A stretch of DNA of 64,000 nt from Yinghuangia soli (lineage in GTDB: Bacteria; Actinomycetota; Actinomycetes; Streptomycetales; Streptomycetaceae). Both the position numbers and the translations under genes were made by a program. The notes under the pieces are model-generated. The model was not told where the DNA came from, did no database searches, and worked only from the letters and a program-made list of their open reading frames with translations. Numbering within the stretch: the first letter of the stretch is position 1; each line of letters begins with the position of its first letter. Location: NCBI RefSeq assembly GCF_021502675.1, contig NZ_JAKFHA010000011.1, positions 81,002-145,001 on the forward strand, read 5' to 3'. Positions 26,429-34,876 of this stretch are shown piece by piece.

Positions 26429-28855
26429 TCAGGCGCGGGGCCGGCGGACCAGGAGCAGGGTCCCGGTGCCCAGGGCGAGGAACACCAAGGACAGCAGGAC
26501 CAGGACGTGCACTCCGTCGGCGCCGGTGTGCGCGGTGGTGGCATGTGCCGAGCGGTCCGGCGGTGCGGGGTGCGCGGGCACGGCGTGGCTCCCGCCGGGC
26601 GCGGGAGCCGGCGGCGGCGTGCCGGGCGGCGGCTCGCCGGGCGGGGCCGTGGGCGGGGGAGTCTCCCCGCCGTCCGGGGGCGTGCGCTTCAGGACGTTGT
26701 CGATGGCGATGCGCACGTTCTGGCCCGGCCGCACGGTGAAACTCTCGCCGAGGCGGTACGGACTCCCCGGGTCGGCCGGGCCGGTGGTGAGCGTTGCGGA
26801 GGTGGCGACGTCCACGCCCGCGGCCGCGCCGGAGGCCGTTTCGGCGATGGTGCAAGTGATCGGGTCCGGGAGGATGTACTGCCCGGTGGTCGCGGAGGTG
26901 TCGCCGACCGGGACGGTGAGGCGTCCGCTCTGCCCGGTGGCGCAGGTGGCTTCCAACTGGGCCGCCGCGGGGCGCAGGCCCGTGTCGCCGCTGGTCGTCT
27001 TGACCACTTCGAGCGTGGCGGACGGCTGGTAGGTGTTGGTGAAGCGGCAGGTCGGGCGCGGCTGGGCGGCGGTGAGGCGGATCTGCACGGTGGCCGCGGC
27101 GGCGTCCAGCGGGGACGTCTCCGCACCGCCGCAGTCGACCGAGGTGACCTTCCAGTAGCCCGCGTCGGAGGTGGGCGGCAGGAACTCCTGGATGGTGTAG
27201 CGGACTTCGTCGCCCACCACGAGCTTGTCGGCAAGCGGGCCGGGAGTACCGTCCGGGCGCACGGCGTCGGCCGGGGTGCCTTCGGCGGTGGTCGATGCCG
27301 AGCCGTGGTAGGTGCTGTCGTCCGGTCCGGCCTTGCGCACGCGGCTGTGCGGCGTGACGGCGTAGCCGAAGGTGCCGGTGCCGCCCTGGCTGACCTTCTC
27401 GACGTAGATCGCGCCGCCCGGCGTGAAGGTGTTGGTGAGCAGGCACTTCACCGGTCCGGCGGCGGCCACGTCGTAGGCCGCGGACCACGTGGTGGCGGTC
27501 TCGGTGATCGGCACGTCCGTGCCGTTGCAGTTCGCCCCGGTGAGCTGCCAGGTGCCGGTGCCGTCGGGCGCCGGTTTGACCTCGGTGGCGGTGTAGGTCC
27601 CGGGCGTGATCCCGGCGGGCGCCTGGGCCACGGTGATGGGGACGCCGTCCCGGACGGTGGTCACCGGGGTGGTATTCGTCGGCGGGACGCCCGGCGGGGT
27701 GCCGAGCGAGATGGCGAACGTTCCGGTGCCGCCGATGGTCTCCTTCTCCAGCAGGGCTGTTCCGCTGGTCCGCCGGTTGGTGTACGTGCAGGTGACGTTG
27801 TCCCCTGCGGCGAGCACGACCGAGGCCTTGCCGGTGGAATCGACGGAGACGGCGCTGGTGCCGGCGCCGCCGTTCGCGTTCACGATCGTGCAGGCGGGGG
27901 TCGTCGGCGGCAGCCACCCGCTGCCCGGCGTGACGATCTCCTGGAACTGCCAGGGGGCGTCGCCCGGACGCGTCTCGCCGCGTACGAAGGTCATCGAACT
28001 GCTCTTGCCCGCCGAGGCGGTGAGCAGGAAGTCGTTCACGCCGTCGCCATTGGTGTCGGCGTAGGAGATGTTGCCGTCGAAGCGGAACGTGCCCTGTCCG
28101 GGGCTGTCCGGCGCGACTTCCTTGACGACGGTGATGGTCCCGGCGCTGGGCGGCGGGGTGACGGCGTAGTAGTAGCAGAACACGTGCCGGGCGTCGGCGG
28201 GGAAGCTGACGTACTCGACGTTGTCGCCGTTGATGGCGTCCTGGGCGCAGCGCAGCGCGGCGAACCCGTACTGCTCCTGCATGCCGTTGAGGGGCTGGGA
28301 CGGCGTGCCGCCCTGCACGACGAGCCAGCCCGTCGCGGCCACCTTGATCTCCGCGGGGGTGAGCGGCACGGTCACCGCTCCTTCGAGCGTGCGGCCGGTC
28401 GGCATCCCCTGGGCGTCGAGTTCGGGGATGCTGCCCGCGGTGGTGGTGATGTTCTGCCGGATCACCCCGGTCGCGGTGCTCAGCTGCAGCGAGGCCGGGG
28501 TCTTGGCGGTCAGCCCGGTGCCGGTGGAGAAGGTCCAGCCGGGCAGCGGCTTGCACGGCGGCAGCGGGGTGCCGGCGGCCTCCTTCTGCGCGCTCACCGT
28601 CTCGGAGCGGTCGTAATTGGAGTCGGGGCCGAGGTCGCGCAGGGACTCCTGGAGGTTGTTGCGCGCCTTGTTGGCCATCACCTGGGAGTACTGCTCGCAG
28701 GACCGGGCCACGAACGTGACCGAGAGGGGCTCCAGGCGGGCCAGCGCCCCCGGGGCCGCGGTGGCCTTGTCCGGGGCGGACGTGCCCAGAACTCCTGCGG
28801 CCAGCCCCAGCACAGCCGCCACGACCACGAACTTCCGTGTCCACCGGACCGGCAC
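26429..28855 (-). CDS. Large surface-anchored protein with prealbumin-like (SpaA/DUF11-type) repeats
   Basis: Using GTG at 28855 the 808-aa product has a signal peptide (RWTRKFVVVAAVLGLAAGVLG) and a Cys-containing N-terminal domain. At least five beta-domains follow, each ending in a 'C-x-(F/Y/L)-TNT/TN' strand: CTYTNRR, CLLTNTF, CRFTNTY and similar, with starts such as TVVKEV, LLEKETIGGTGTFA and VEKVSQGGTGTFGY. This repeat style is that of SpaA/prealbumin-like adhesin stalks. A Pro-rich spacer leads to the sorting signal TAHTG, a hydrophobic helix and RRPRA. It is probably sortase-linked to the wall and may act in adhesion. Ligand unknown. An upstream start at 28900 adds residues without signal character. 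Confidence 0.78.
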   Translation of the reverse strand: MPVRWTRKFVVVAAVLGLAAGVLGTSAPDKATAAPGALARLEPLSVTFVARSCEQYSQVMANKARNNLQESLRDLGPDSNYDRSETVSAQKEAAGTPLPPCKPLPGWTFSTGTGLTAKTPASLQLSTATGVIRQNITTTAGSIPELDAQGMPTGRTLEGAVTVPLTPAEIKVAATGWLVVQGGTPSQPLNGMQEQYGFAALRCAQDAINGDNVEYVSFPADARHVFCYYYAVTPPPSAGTITVVKEVAPDSPGQGTFRFDGNISYADTNGDGVNDFLLTASAGKSSSMTFVRGETRPGDAPWQFQEIVTPGSGWLPPTTPACTIVNANGGAGTSAVSVDSTGKASVVLAAGDNVTCTYTNRRTSGTALLEKETIGGTGTFAISLGTPPGVPPTNTTPVTTVRDGVPITVAQAPAGITPGTYTATEVKPAPDGTGTWQLTGANCNGTDVPITETATTWSAAYDVAAAGPVKCLLTNTFTPGGAIYVEKVSQGGTGTFGYAVTPHSRVRKAGPDDSTYHGSASTTAEGTPADAVRPDGTPGPLADKLVVGDEVRYTIQEFLPPTSDAGYWKVTSVDCGGAETSPLDAAAATVQIRLTAAQPRPTCRFTNTYQPSATLEVVKTTSGDTGLRPAAAQLEATCATGQSGRLTVPVGDTSATTGQYILPDPITCTIAETASGAAAGVDVATSATLTTGPADPGSPYRLGESFTVRPGQNVRIAIDNVLKRTPPDGGETPPPTAPPGEPPPGTPPPAPAPGGSHAVPAHPAPPDRSAHATTAHTGADGVHVLVLLSLVFLALGTGTLLLVRRPRA

Positions 28856-28946
28856 GACCACCCCCAAGGTTGAGGGGCGTACGACGGCACCCCAAGACAA
28901 TTAGGACAAATAGCAACATTAAGTGACGGCGATATCACGCTGTGTA

Positions 28947-28996
28947 CGCCCCGCCGGGGCGGCGCCCGCGCCGCCCCGCCGGGGCGGCGCCCGCGC
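28947..28996. repeat. Perfect 25-bp tandem repeat, two copies
   Basis: Copies at 28947-28971 and 28972-28996 are identical and each contains a CGCCCCG/CGGGGCG inverted repeat. They lie in the 359-bp gene-free spacer (28856-29214) between the divergent surface protein and MFS exporter. The rest of that spacer is extremely GC-rich and shows no ORF I accept. Confidence 0.75.
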
Positions 28997-29214
28997 CGCC
29001 TGGGGCAGGCGGGAGGGGGAAGGCCCGGCGCAGGAGGGCCACCGCAGGCGGCGGCAGGCGGGGAGGGGTGCGGGGGTGAAGGCGTGGACGCGATCGACAG
29101 CGCGGCCTGGCCGGGCCGCACGGGCGGCGAGGGGTGGCCTGCCGCGGGGCCGGGTGGCGCACGTCACGTGACCCCGGTGGCCGCCCGGCAACATCTCGGG
29201 GGTTTGATCGGTCG

Positions 29215-30510
29215 GTGTCTTCCGTACTCGCCGACCTGACGCCGCTGCGCGGCTCGGCCCCTTACCGCCGGCTCTGGTTCGGCACGACCGTCAGCATGCT
29301 CGGGCAGCAGATGACCGCGCTGGCGGTGGCCGTCCAGGTCTACTCGATGACCGGATCGAACTTCTCGGTCGGCCTGGTCGGCCTCTTCTCGCTCGCCCCG
29401 CTGATCGCGTTCGGGCTGATCGGCGGCGCCATCGCGGACAGCATGGACCGCCGCAAGCTGGGCCTGTTCGCGTCCACCGGGCTGGCCGCGATGAGCCTGG
29501 TGCTGGCGCTGCAGGCAGTGCTCGGGCTGGACCAGGTGTGGCTGCTGTACGGCGTGGTCGCCGCGCAGTCCGCATTCTTCGCGGTCAACAGCCCGACGCG
29601 CGCGGCGATGATCCCGCGCCTGATACCGCCCGAGCAGCTCCCGGCCGCCAACGCCCTGTCGATGATGAGCATGACCCTCGGCATGACGCTCGGACCGCTG
29701 CTCGGCGGCCTGGTCATGGGCCTGTGGAATGTCGAGACCGTGTACGTGGTCGACGCACTCGCCTTCGGTGCGGCGCTGTACGCGATGTGGCGGCTGCCCG
29801 ACATGCCGCCGGAGCGCGGCCCCGGCAAAGCGGGAGAGCAAGGCGAGTCGGGGGAGCAGGAGGAGCAAGAGGAGCAAGCCGAGACCGGCCCGCCCAAGCG
29901 GGCCTCGGTCGCGGACGGCCTGCGCTTCCTGCGCAGCCGCCCCAACGTCCGCATGACGTTCCTGGCCGACATCGCCGCGATGGTCTTCGGCATGCCGCGT
30001 GCGCTGTTCCCGGCGATCGCGGTCGCCTGGTACGGCGGCGGCACCAACACCGTCGGCATCCTCACCGCGGCGATCGCGGTCGGCGCCTTTGCGGGCGCGG
30101 TCTTCTCCGGCCCGCTCGGCAGCGTCCGCTACCAGGGCCGCGCGGTCATCGTCTCGATCGTGGTGTGGGGCCTGGCGATCGCCGCGTTCGGCATGAGCAA
30201 CTGGCTCTGGCTGGGCGTCTTCTTCCTCGCCGTGGCCGGCGCCGCGGACACCGTCAGCGGTGTCTTCCGCAACACGATCCTGCAGGTCGCGACGCCCGAC
30301 GATATGCGCGGACGGCTGTCCGGGGTCTTCATCGTGGTGGTCGCGGGCGGCCCGCGGCTGGGCGACTTCGAGTCCGGCAGCGTCGCTGCGCTCACCACCG
30401 AGCGGATCTCGGTGATCAGCGGCGGACTCGCGTGCGTCGCGGTCGTGGTCGCCCTGGCGCTCCGCTGGCCCGGGTTCTGGCGCTACGACGCGAAGAACCC
30501 GCAGCCCTGA
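29215..30510 (+). CDS. MFS exporter (EntS/multidrug-type)
   Basis: The 431-aa protein begins SSVLADLTPLRGSAPYRRLWFG, a start pattern typical of the EntS-like DHA3 family of MFS exporters. It has about eleven or twelve membrane helices. Motif A is seen as GAIADSMDRRKLG, and TM4 has NSPTRAAMIPRLIPPEQLPAANAL. The central cytoplasmic loop (about 200-228) is unusually Glu/Gln-rich. GTG at 29215 is preferred; upstream sequence encodes an unrelated Arg/Gly-rich stretch. The substrate may be a siderophore or drug, but nothing nearby decides it. The gene converges on the LPMO gene with two hairpins between. Confidence 0.85.
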   Translation: MSSVLADLTPLRGSAPYRRLWFGTTVSMLGQQMTALAVAVQVYSMTGSNFSVGLVGLFSLAPLIAFGLIGGAIADSMDRRKLGLFASTGLAAMSLVLALQAVLGLDQVWLLYGVVAAQSAFFAVNSPTRAAMIPRLIPPEQLPAANALSMMSMTLGMTLGPLLGGLVMGLWNVETVYVVDALAFGAALYAMWRLPDMPPERGPGKAGEQGESGEQEEQEEQAETGPPKRASVADGLRFLRSRPNVRMTFLADIAAMVFGMPRALFPAIAVAWYGGGTNTVGILTAAIAVGAFAGAVFSGPLGSVRYQGRAVIVSIVVWGLAIAAFGMSNWLWLGVFFLAVAGAADTVSGVFRNTILQVATPDDMRGRLSGVFIVVVAGGPRLGDFESGSVAALTTERISVISGGLACVAVVVALALRWPGFWRYDAKNPQP

Positions 30511-30549
30511 ACCGGGCGTACACAGTGGGGGGTTCTGCGTACGCCCGGT
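30511..30549. terminator. Bidirectional terminator between MFS and LPMO genes
   Basis: ACCGGGCGTAC (30511-30521) pairs with GTACGCCCGGT (30539-30549), starting at the MFS stop codon. Confidence 0.75.
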
Positions 30550-30558
30550 GCCATGGAC

Positions 30559-30623
30559 GCCGTACCGGGCCCGGCCCCCCGTGGGCCCGCGTCCCGGGCG
30601 GGCCGGGCCGGACCCGGTACGGC
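30559..30623 (-). terminator. Second hairpin downstream of the LPMO gene
   Basis: GCCGTACCGGG (30559-30569) pairs with CCCGGTACGGC (30613-30623) with a GC-rich 43-base interior. It lies 30 bp after the minus-strand LPMO stop. Confidence 0.6.
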
Positions 30624-30652
30624 GATTACGCCCGCGTCGCCGGCGCGTGGTG

Positions 30653-31732
30653 TCAGCGCGCCGCGCGGCGCCGGGCGTAGATCAGCGAGCCCGCCCCGAG
30701 GGTGAGCACCCCGGCCGCGGTCCCGGCCAGCAGCCCCACCGAAGTCGACGGCTCGGCGCCGGTCTGGGCCAGTTCGTCCGCGGCGTTCGCCACCGGGGCG
30801 GTGCCGTCGGCACCGCCGGTGCCGGCGGCCGCCGCCGAGGGCGTGCCTGTAGCCGAGCCCGTGGTGGAACCGACGGTGCCGGCCGGCTTCGCCGCGCCGC
30901 CCGGCGTCGGGGTGCCGTGGCCGCTGTGGTCGGCGGCGCCGCTCGAACCGCCGGTGCCGCTCGTGCCGCCCGGCTTGGACCCGGCGCTGCCCGTCGTCCC
31001 GGTGCCGCCCGAAGTCCCGGTGCCGGTACCGCCGCTGCCGCCCGGCTTGCCCGGTGCGGGCACCTGCGGGGCGGGCTTGCCGCTGCCGTCGAAGGCGACG
31101 TCCGAGCACGAGTAGAACGCCTCGGGGCTGTCCGACCGCTGCCAGACGACGTACACCAGGTGGCGTCCCGACTTCTTCGGCAGTTGCCCCTTCATCACGT
31201 ACGCCCCGGCTTCCATGCCCGGGTCGGTCGCGGTCAGGAACGGCTTGTCCTCCAGGTCGGACCACTTGAGCGGCTTCGTGACGTCGAAGCCGTCCTTGGT
31301 GATGTAGTACTCGAACGTGCCCTTGTGCGGCGCGGTGCCCTTGTAGAGGAACGTGAAAGCGCCGCCGGACGGGAGGTTCGTGGTCGGCCAGTCGGTACGC
31401 GGCAGGTCGAGGCCGGCGTACTGCGGGTTGCCCGCACTGCACAGCTTGCCGTCCGGGATCAGCTGCCGGTGCTTGCCGGCCGCGGCGGCGATGTTCACCG
31501 CGTTCGGGTCGTAGAACGGCGCGGGGTTGTTGCCCACCGCGGCCTTGGCGGCCTTGCACGCGGGCAGCGAGAAGTTCTCCGGGTTCTCGCCGCCCTGCGT
31601 CGAGCACAACTGGATACGGCTCGGCGGGTTCTGCGACGTGCCATGCGCGTGCGCGGTGCCGGCCCCCAGCGCGCCGAGCGCGAGCGGGACCGCGGTGATC
31701 GTGGCGACGGCGGCGGTACGGCGGATCTTCAT
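30653..31732 (-). CDS. AA10 lytic polysaccharide monooxygenase with LAxTG wall anchor
   Basis: The 359-aa protein has a signal peptide ending AHA, so mature enzyme starts with His30 (HGTSQNPPSR). That N-terminal His is required for the copper histidine brace of LPMOs. The AA10 core runs to about residue 225 and includes PSR, CSAGNPQYAGLDLPR, the FEYYITKDG region and the second-His/Tyr side (GRHLVYVVWQRSDSPEAFYSCSDV). A Gly/Thr/Ser/Pro linker of about 100 residues follows. A sorting signal comes last: LAQTG, a hydrophobic helix and RRRAAR. LPMOs cleave chitin or cellulose oxidatively and are normally released or carry binding modules. Here the enzyme should be tethered to peptidoglycan. ATG 31732 is chosen over a GTG four codons upstream. 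Confidence 0.9.
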   Translation of the reverse strand: MKIRRTAAVATITAVPLALGALGAGTAHAHGTSQNPPSRIQLCSTQGGENPENFSLPACKAAKAAVGNNPAPFYDPNAVNIAAAAGKHRQLIPDGKLCSAGNPQYAGLDLPRTDWPTTNLPSGGAFTFLYKGTAPHKGTFEYYITKDGFDVTKPLKWSDLEDKPFLTATDPGMEAGAYVMKGQLPKKSGRHLVYVVWQRSDSPEAFYSCSDVAFDGSGKPAPQVPAPGKPGGSGGTGTGTSGGTGTTGSAGSKPGGTSGTGGSSGAADHSGHGTPTPGGAAKPAGTVGSTTGSATGTPSAAAAGTGGADGTAPVANAADELAQTGAEPSTSVGLLAGTAAGVLTLGAGSLIYARRRAAR

Positions 31733-31871
31733 CAGGCGGCACATCCTCGGCTGTCCGAAAACCTTGCGTCGACGGGCGACGCTAGTCCGGTCCGGCCCAG
31801 GAAAATCCCTGATCAGAAGCTATCCGCGGATCCTTATGGGGCTCTTAGGGAACCCATCGGCAGCGGTTAAG

Positions 31872-32642
31872 TCAGGCGCTCTCGCGCGGTGCGATCCACA
31901 GCGCCTCGGCATGCGCGGCCACTCGGCCGTCGCCGTCGTACAGCGTCGTCGAGGTGCGCACCTTGCGCCCGACCCGGGCCAGCAGCCGGCCCATCACCAC
32001 GCACCGGTCGCCCAGATACGGCAGCGCGTCGACCCGCGCCGCGAAGCGGCCCAGCAGCAGCACCGGGAGGTCCGCGCCCAGCGCCGTCCAGGCCCCCGGG
32101 CAGTCCAGCGCCGCCCACACGAACTCCGGCCGCACCCGGGCCCCGTCGGGACCGGTCAGCGACGCGTCGGGCACCCACGCGCACGCCGTCGTCCCGGGCC
32201 GCTGCGGCAGCAGCCCGGGGAACAGCCGCAGGCCGTCCCCCTCGGCCCGCTCGGTGCCGCACACGAAGCAGGTGGGGTACGGGTGCTGCGCGCGTCCGCC
32301 GAAGAACGCCGCACTCGACTCCTGGGCCAGCTCGAAGGAGACCGGATCGATCGGCTCGAACAGCTCCGGCCCGTTCGGCACCTCGTACGGCAGCTCCGCA
32401 CCGGCCTCCGCGACCAGCAACTCGCCGTCGTAGAGCCCGACCCCGCCGCCCGGCTCCGCGGCCACCTTCAACGCCCGGTCCAGCGGCGGCGGTTGCCGCA
32501 GCGTCACGGTCGCCACCCCTTCGGGCGCCCGGGCCGCGAGCAGCCCCGCGACATATCCGCCGTTGCCCGACCCCGGCGGACCGTTGAAACGCGCGGCCAC
32601 GGTGAGGACGTCGGGGCTGGTCAGGCTGTCAGGCTCGGGCAT
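31872..32642 (-). CDS. Hotdog-fold (PaaI-like) thioesterase-family protein
   Basis: The 256-aa product carries the CFVCGTERAEGDGLRLFPG motif, akin to the CxxCGxxNPxGL of PaaI-type hotdog proteins. Two repeated beta-rich halves follow, the second containing RVDALPYLGDRCVVMGRLL and TSTTLYDGDGRVAAHAEALW, the usual hotdog strand pattern. The N-terminal half (RFNGPPGSGNGGYVAGLLA) resembles a first hotdog domain with a Gly-rich turn. The activity (acyl-CoA hydrolysis or binding) is inferred from fold. ATG 32642 has a G-rich SD; a GTG three codons earlier is possible. It lies between the LPMO gene and the DUF4328-like operon, all on the minus strand. Confidence 0.7.
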   Translation of the reverse strand: MPEPDSLTSPDVLTVAARFNGPPGSGNGGYVAGLLAARAPEGVATVTLRQPPPLDRALKVAAEPGGGVGLYDGELLVAEAGAELPYEVPNGPELFEPIDPVSFELAQESSAAFFGGRAQHPYPTCFVCGTERAEGDGLRLFPGLLPQRPGTTACAWVPDASLTGPDGARVRPEFVWAALDCPGAWTALGADLPVLLLGRFAARVDALPYLGDRCVVMGRLLARVGRKVRTSTTLYDGDGRVAAHAEALWIAPRESA

Positions 32643-32717
32643 GCCCAACACCGTACCCAGCGGATCCCCCTGCGACGCGGACCGCCGCCCGCGCCGGGCC
32701 GGATCCCCCGATGCGCA

Positions 32718-33677
32718 CTAATCGCGGCGGAAGGCGTCCGCGTAGTAGCCGCTGTCCGAGGAGATCCGGAACAGCCGGTCGGCGGTCCGGGACTCGTCGG
32801 CGTGGATGGACTCCGAGTACGTGTAGCCGGGGAAATCCATGACCACATCGCGGCCGTCCTCGGACAGCCGCCAGGTACCGGTCTCGACGGCCGCGGGGTC
32901 CCGCTGGTCCAGGGTGCCGGACCGGCGGACGGCCCCGTCGGGGGACAGCACGATGGTCTCGCCGCCGTGCCGCCACGTGCCGGGGATCTCCTCGGCGGAC
33001 AGGAGGTAGCGGGGCGGCGCCCACAGGGGTGCTGCCTCCATGGAGAACAAGACCATCGTGACCGAGGCGGCGACAATGCCCACCGGAATGGCCACGACGG
33101 ACAGGACCAGACCGCCGAGCAGGCAGCCCGTCGACGGCTGGAACGGCTTCCAGTCGGACGCCGCGCGCACGGGGGCCTTCGCGCGGGCGCGCTGCGTGCG
33201 GGTGGCCGCCACGATGATCCGCAGCATGGCGGCCGCTGCGGCGGCGGAGAGCAGATGGAAGACGATGTCGGTCGCGTACGTGGCCAGCGTGCTCCCCGCG
33301 CGGTCCTGGTCCGCGGCGCGGATCACGCGGTAGTCGACGCAGAACGCCACGAACGCGGCCGCCGCGAGCACGCACCAGACCGCGAACACCCGCCCGGTCG
33401 CGATCCGCATCCGCTCGGGGCCGTACGTCGCTGCGTTCCCCCGTACTACGAACAGCCAGAACAGGGACAGCAGTCCGGCGGGTGCGAGCATCAGCAACCA
33501 CAGTTCGCCCCGTTCGGCGGGCTTGCCGCCGAGTGCCATGCCGAGCACCGCCCACAGGTCGACCAGCACGAAGCCGGCCAGCGCGCCCCCGGCGAGCATT
33601 GCGGCACCGGCCGTGATCCAGACGGGCCAACGCAGCGGGCCGGCCGCCCAGGTGTCCACGTGCTCGGGTGCGGTCAC
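32718..33677 (-). CDS. DUF4328-like membrane protein with C-terminal GTW beta domain, copy 3 of 3
   Basis: The 319-aa protein has about six hydrophobic helices in the first 220 residues, including the 'WLLMLAPAGLLSLFWLFVVRGNAATYGPERMR' pair and the ATRTQRARAK stretch. The layout recalls DUF4328. A soluble C-terminal domain with two GTW motifs follows (IPGTWRHGGETIVLSPDGAVRRSG and ETGTWRLSEDGR), which look like lipocalin-like strands. Function unknown. It is the last of three paralogous minus-strand genes, 32 bp after the second. GTG at 33677 is used because the frame upstream runs antisense-like through the second gene. Confidence 0.72.
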   Translation of the reverse strand: MTAPEHVDTWAAGPLRWPVWITAGAAMLAGGALAGFVLVDLWAVLGMALGGKPAERGELWLLMLAPAGLLSLFWLFVVRGNAATYGPERMRIATGRVFAVWCVLAAAAFVAFCVDYRVIRAADQDRAGSTLATYATDIVFHLLSAAAAAAMLRIIVAATRTQRARAKAPVRAASDWKPFQPSTGCLLGGLVLSVVAIPVGIVAASVTMVLFSMEAAPLWAPPRYLLSAEEIPGTWRHGGETIVLSPDGAVRRSGTLDQRDPAAVETGTWRLSEDGRDVVMDFPGYTYSESIHADESRTADRLFRISSDSGYYADAFRRD

Positions 33678-33709
33678 AGGTGCCGCCTTTCCGGTCGGGG
33701 TGCCCGCGG

Positions 33710-34876
33710 TCAGCGGGGCGGGTCGGGGTGGAGGGAGTGCTCGGTCGTGAAGATGCCGTCGGGGTGGACGTGGACCAACTTGGGCCGTTCGCGGGATCGG
33801 TCGGCCGCGAGGTCGATGGTCTCCGGCTCCGCACGGCCGCCGCCCGGGTCGAGCCGGACAGCGACGGTCCGGCCGTCGTCCGTCAGAGTCCAGGTGCCGC
33901 GTCCGGAATAGCGGCCGTCCAGGTCTTCGACCACCGCGCTTCCGTCCGGGGCGAGCACGATCCGGGTGTCTTCGTCCGCCCAGGTGCGGGCGAGTTCCTC
34001 GTGGGAGAGCAAGTGGCGGGGAGGACCCCAGGCCCGGTCGGTGGGGTTGCCGATCACGAACGTCACCAAGCCGAAAAGCGAGACGGTGAGCCCCAGGACC
34101 GCCAGGGGGACGGTCACCGCGAGAGCAGTGCCCACCGCGCCGACGGCATGCTGCCCCGCGGTCTTCTCGGGCTTGTCGGCAGCTTCGCGAACGGGTGCGT
34201 GGACCGGGTCGGCCGCGCGGGCGCACTGCGTGCGGGTGATGCGCCCGATGAACACCGCCATGACCGCGGCAGCCGCGAGCGACAGTGCGTGGAAGGCGCT
34301 GTTCCAGGCGACGACGGCCGAGGTGTTCCCGGCCCGGGCGGCGTCGGCGTCGAAGTTCGCCGCGACGGCCAGGACCAGGGCCGTGCACATCGCGGCCCAC
34401 AGCACCGACCATGTCCCGATGAGCACGAGCCCCGTGCGCGGCCGCCGCGGCCGCGCACGGCCCGGCTCGGCATGCGTCCCTTCCAGGACGTCCAGCAGGA
34501 CCACCCACGCCAGCACGGCGTTGGCCACCGGCACCAGCCAGATGACGACCGTCCCGCCGGCATCGACCGGCTTGCCGACCGGGCCGTAGCGCAGGGCGTT
34601 GTGCCGGGCCGTCATGAACCAGCACAGGAACGCGACTGCGGCGAAAGGCAGTACGCACATCCAGAGCGCGCCGGTCCGCGGCGCCCATCGCGCGCCGGAC
34701 GCGAACCCGGCCAGCGCCCGGACGTCCACCGCGGCCACCGCGGCCAACCCCAGGACGGCCGCCGCGGCGACGCCGACGAGGAAACGCGGCGGCCACCGTC
34801 CAGGTGCCCCGTCGGCGAAGATGCCGCGCTGCTCCGGGTCTTGGAGCCGCCGGCCTTCGTTGTGCGTCCCGCTCAT
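33710..34876 (-). CDS. DUF4328-like membrane protein with C-terminal GTW beta domain, copy 2 of 3
   Basis: The 388-aa product has the same plan as its neighbours: a polar N-terminus (1-30), six or so helices, and the landmark FLCWFMTARHNALRYGPVGKP. A second helix block ends near GRITRTQCARA. The C-terminal domain contains ARTWADEDTRIVLAPDGSAVV and GRGTWTLTDDGRTV. The ATG at 34876 overlaps the stop of copy 1 (ATGA), so translation is coupled. Function unknown; the paired membrane and beta-domain design suggests a sensor or channel-like role, but that is a guess. Confidence 0.75.
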   Translation of the reverse strand: MSGTHNEGRRLQDPEQRGIFADGAPGRWPPRFLVGVAAAAVLGLAAVAAVDVRALAGFASGARWAPRTGALWMCVLPFAAVAFLCWFMTARHNALRYGPVGKPVDAGGTVVIWLVPVANAVLAWVVLLDVLEGTHAEPGRARPRRPRTGLVLIGTWSVLWAAMCTALVLAVAANFDADAARAGNTSAVVAWNSAFHALSLAAAAVMAVFIGRITRTQCARAADPVHAPVREAADKPEKTAGQHAVGAVGTALAVTVPLAVLGLTVSLFGLVTFVIGNPTDRAWGPPRHLLSHEELARTWADEDTRIVLAPDGSAVVEDLDGRYSGRGTWTLTDDGRTVAVRLDPGGGRAEPETIDLAADRSRERPKLVHVHPDGIFTTEHSLHPDPPR

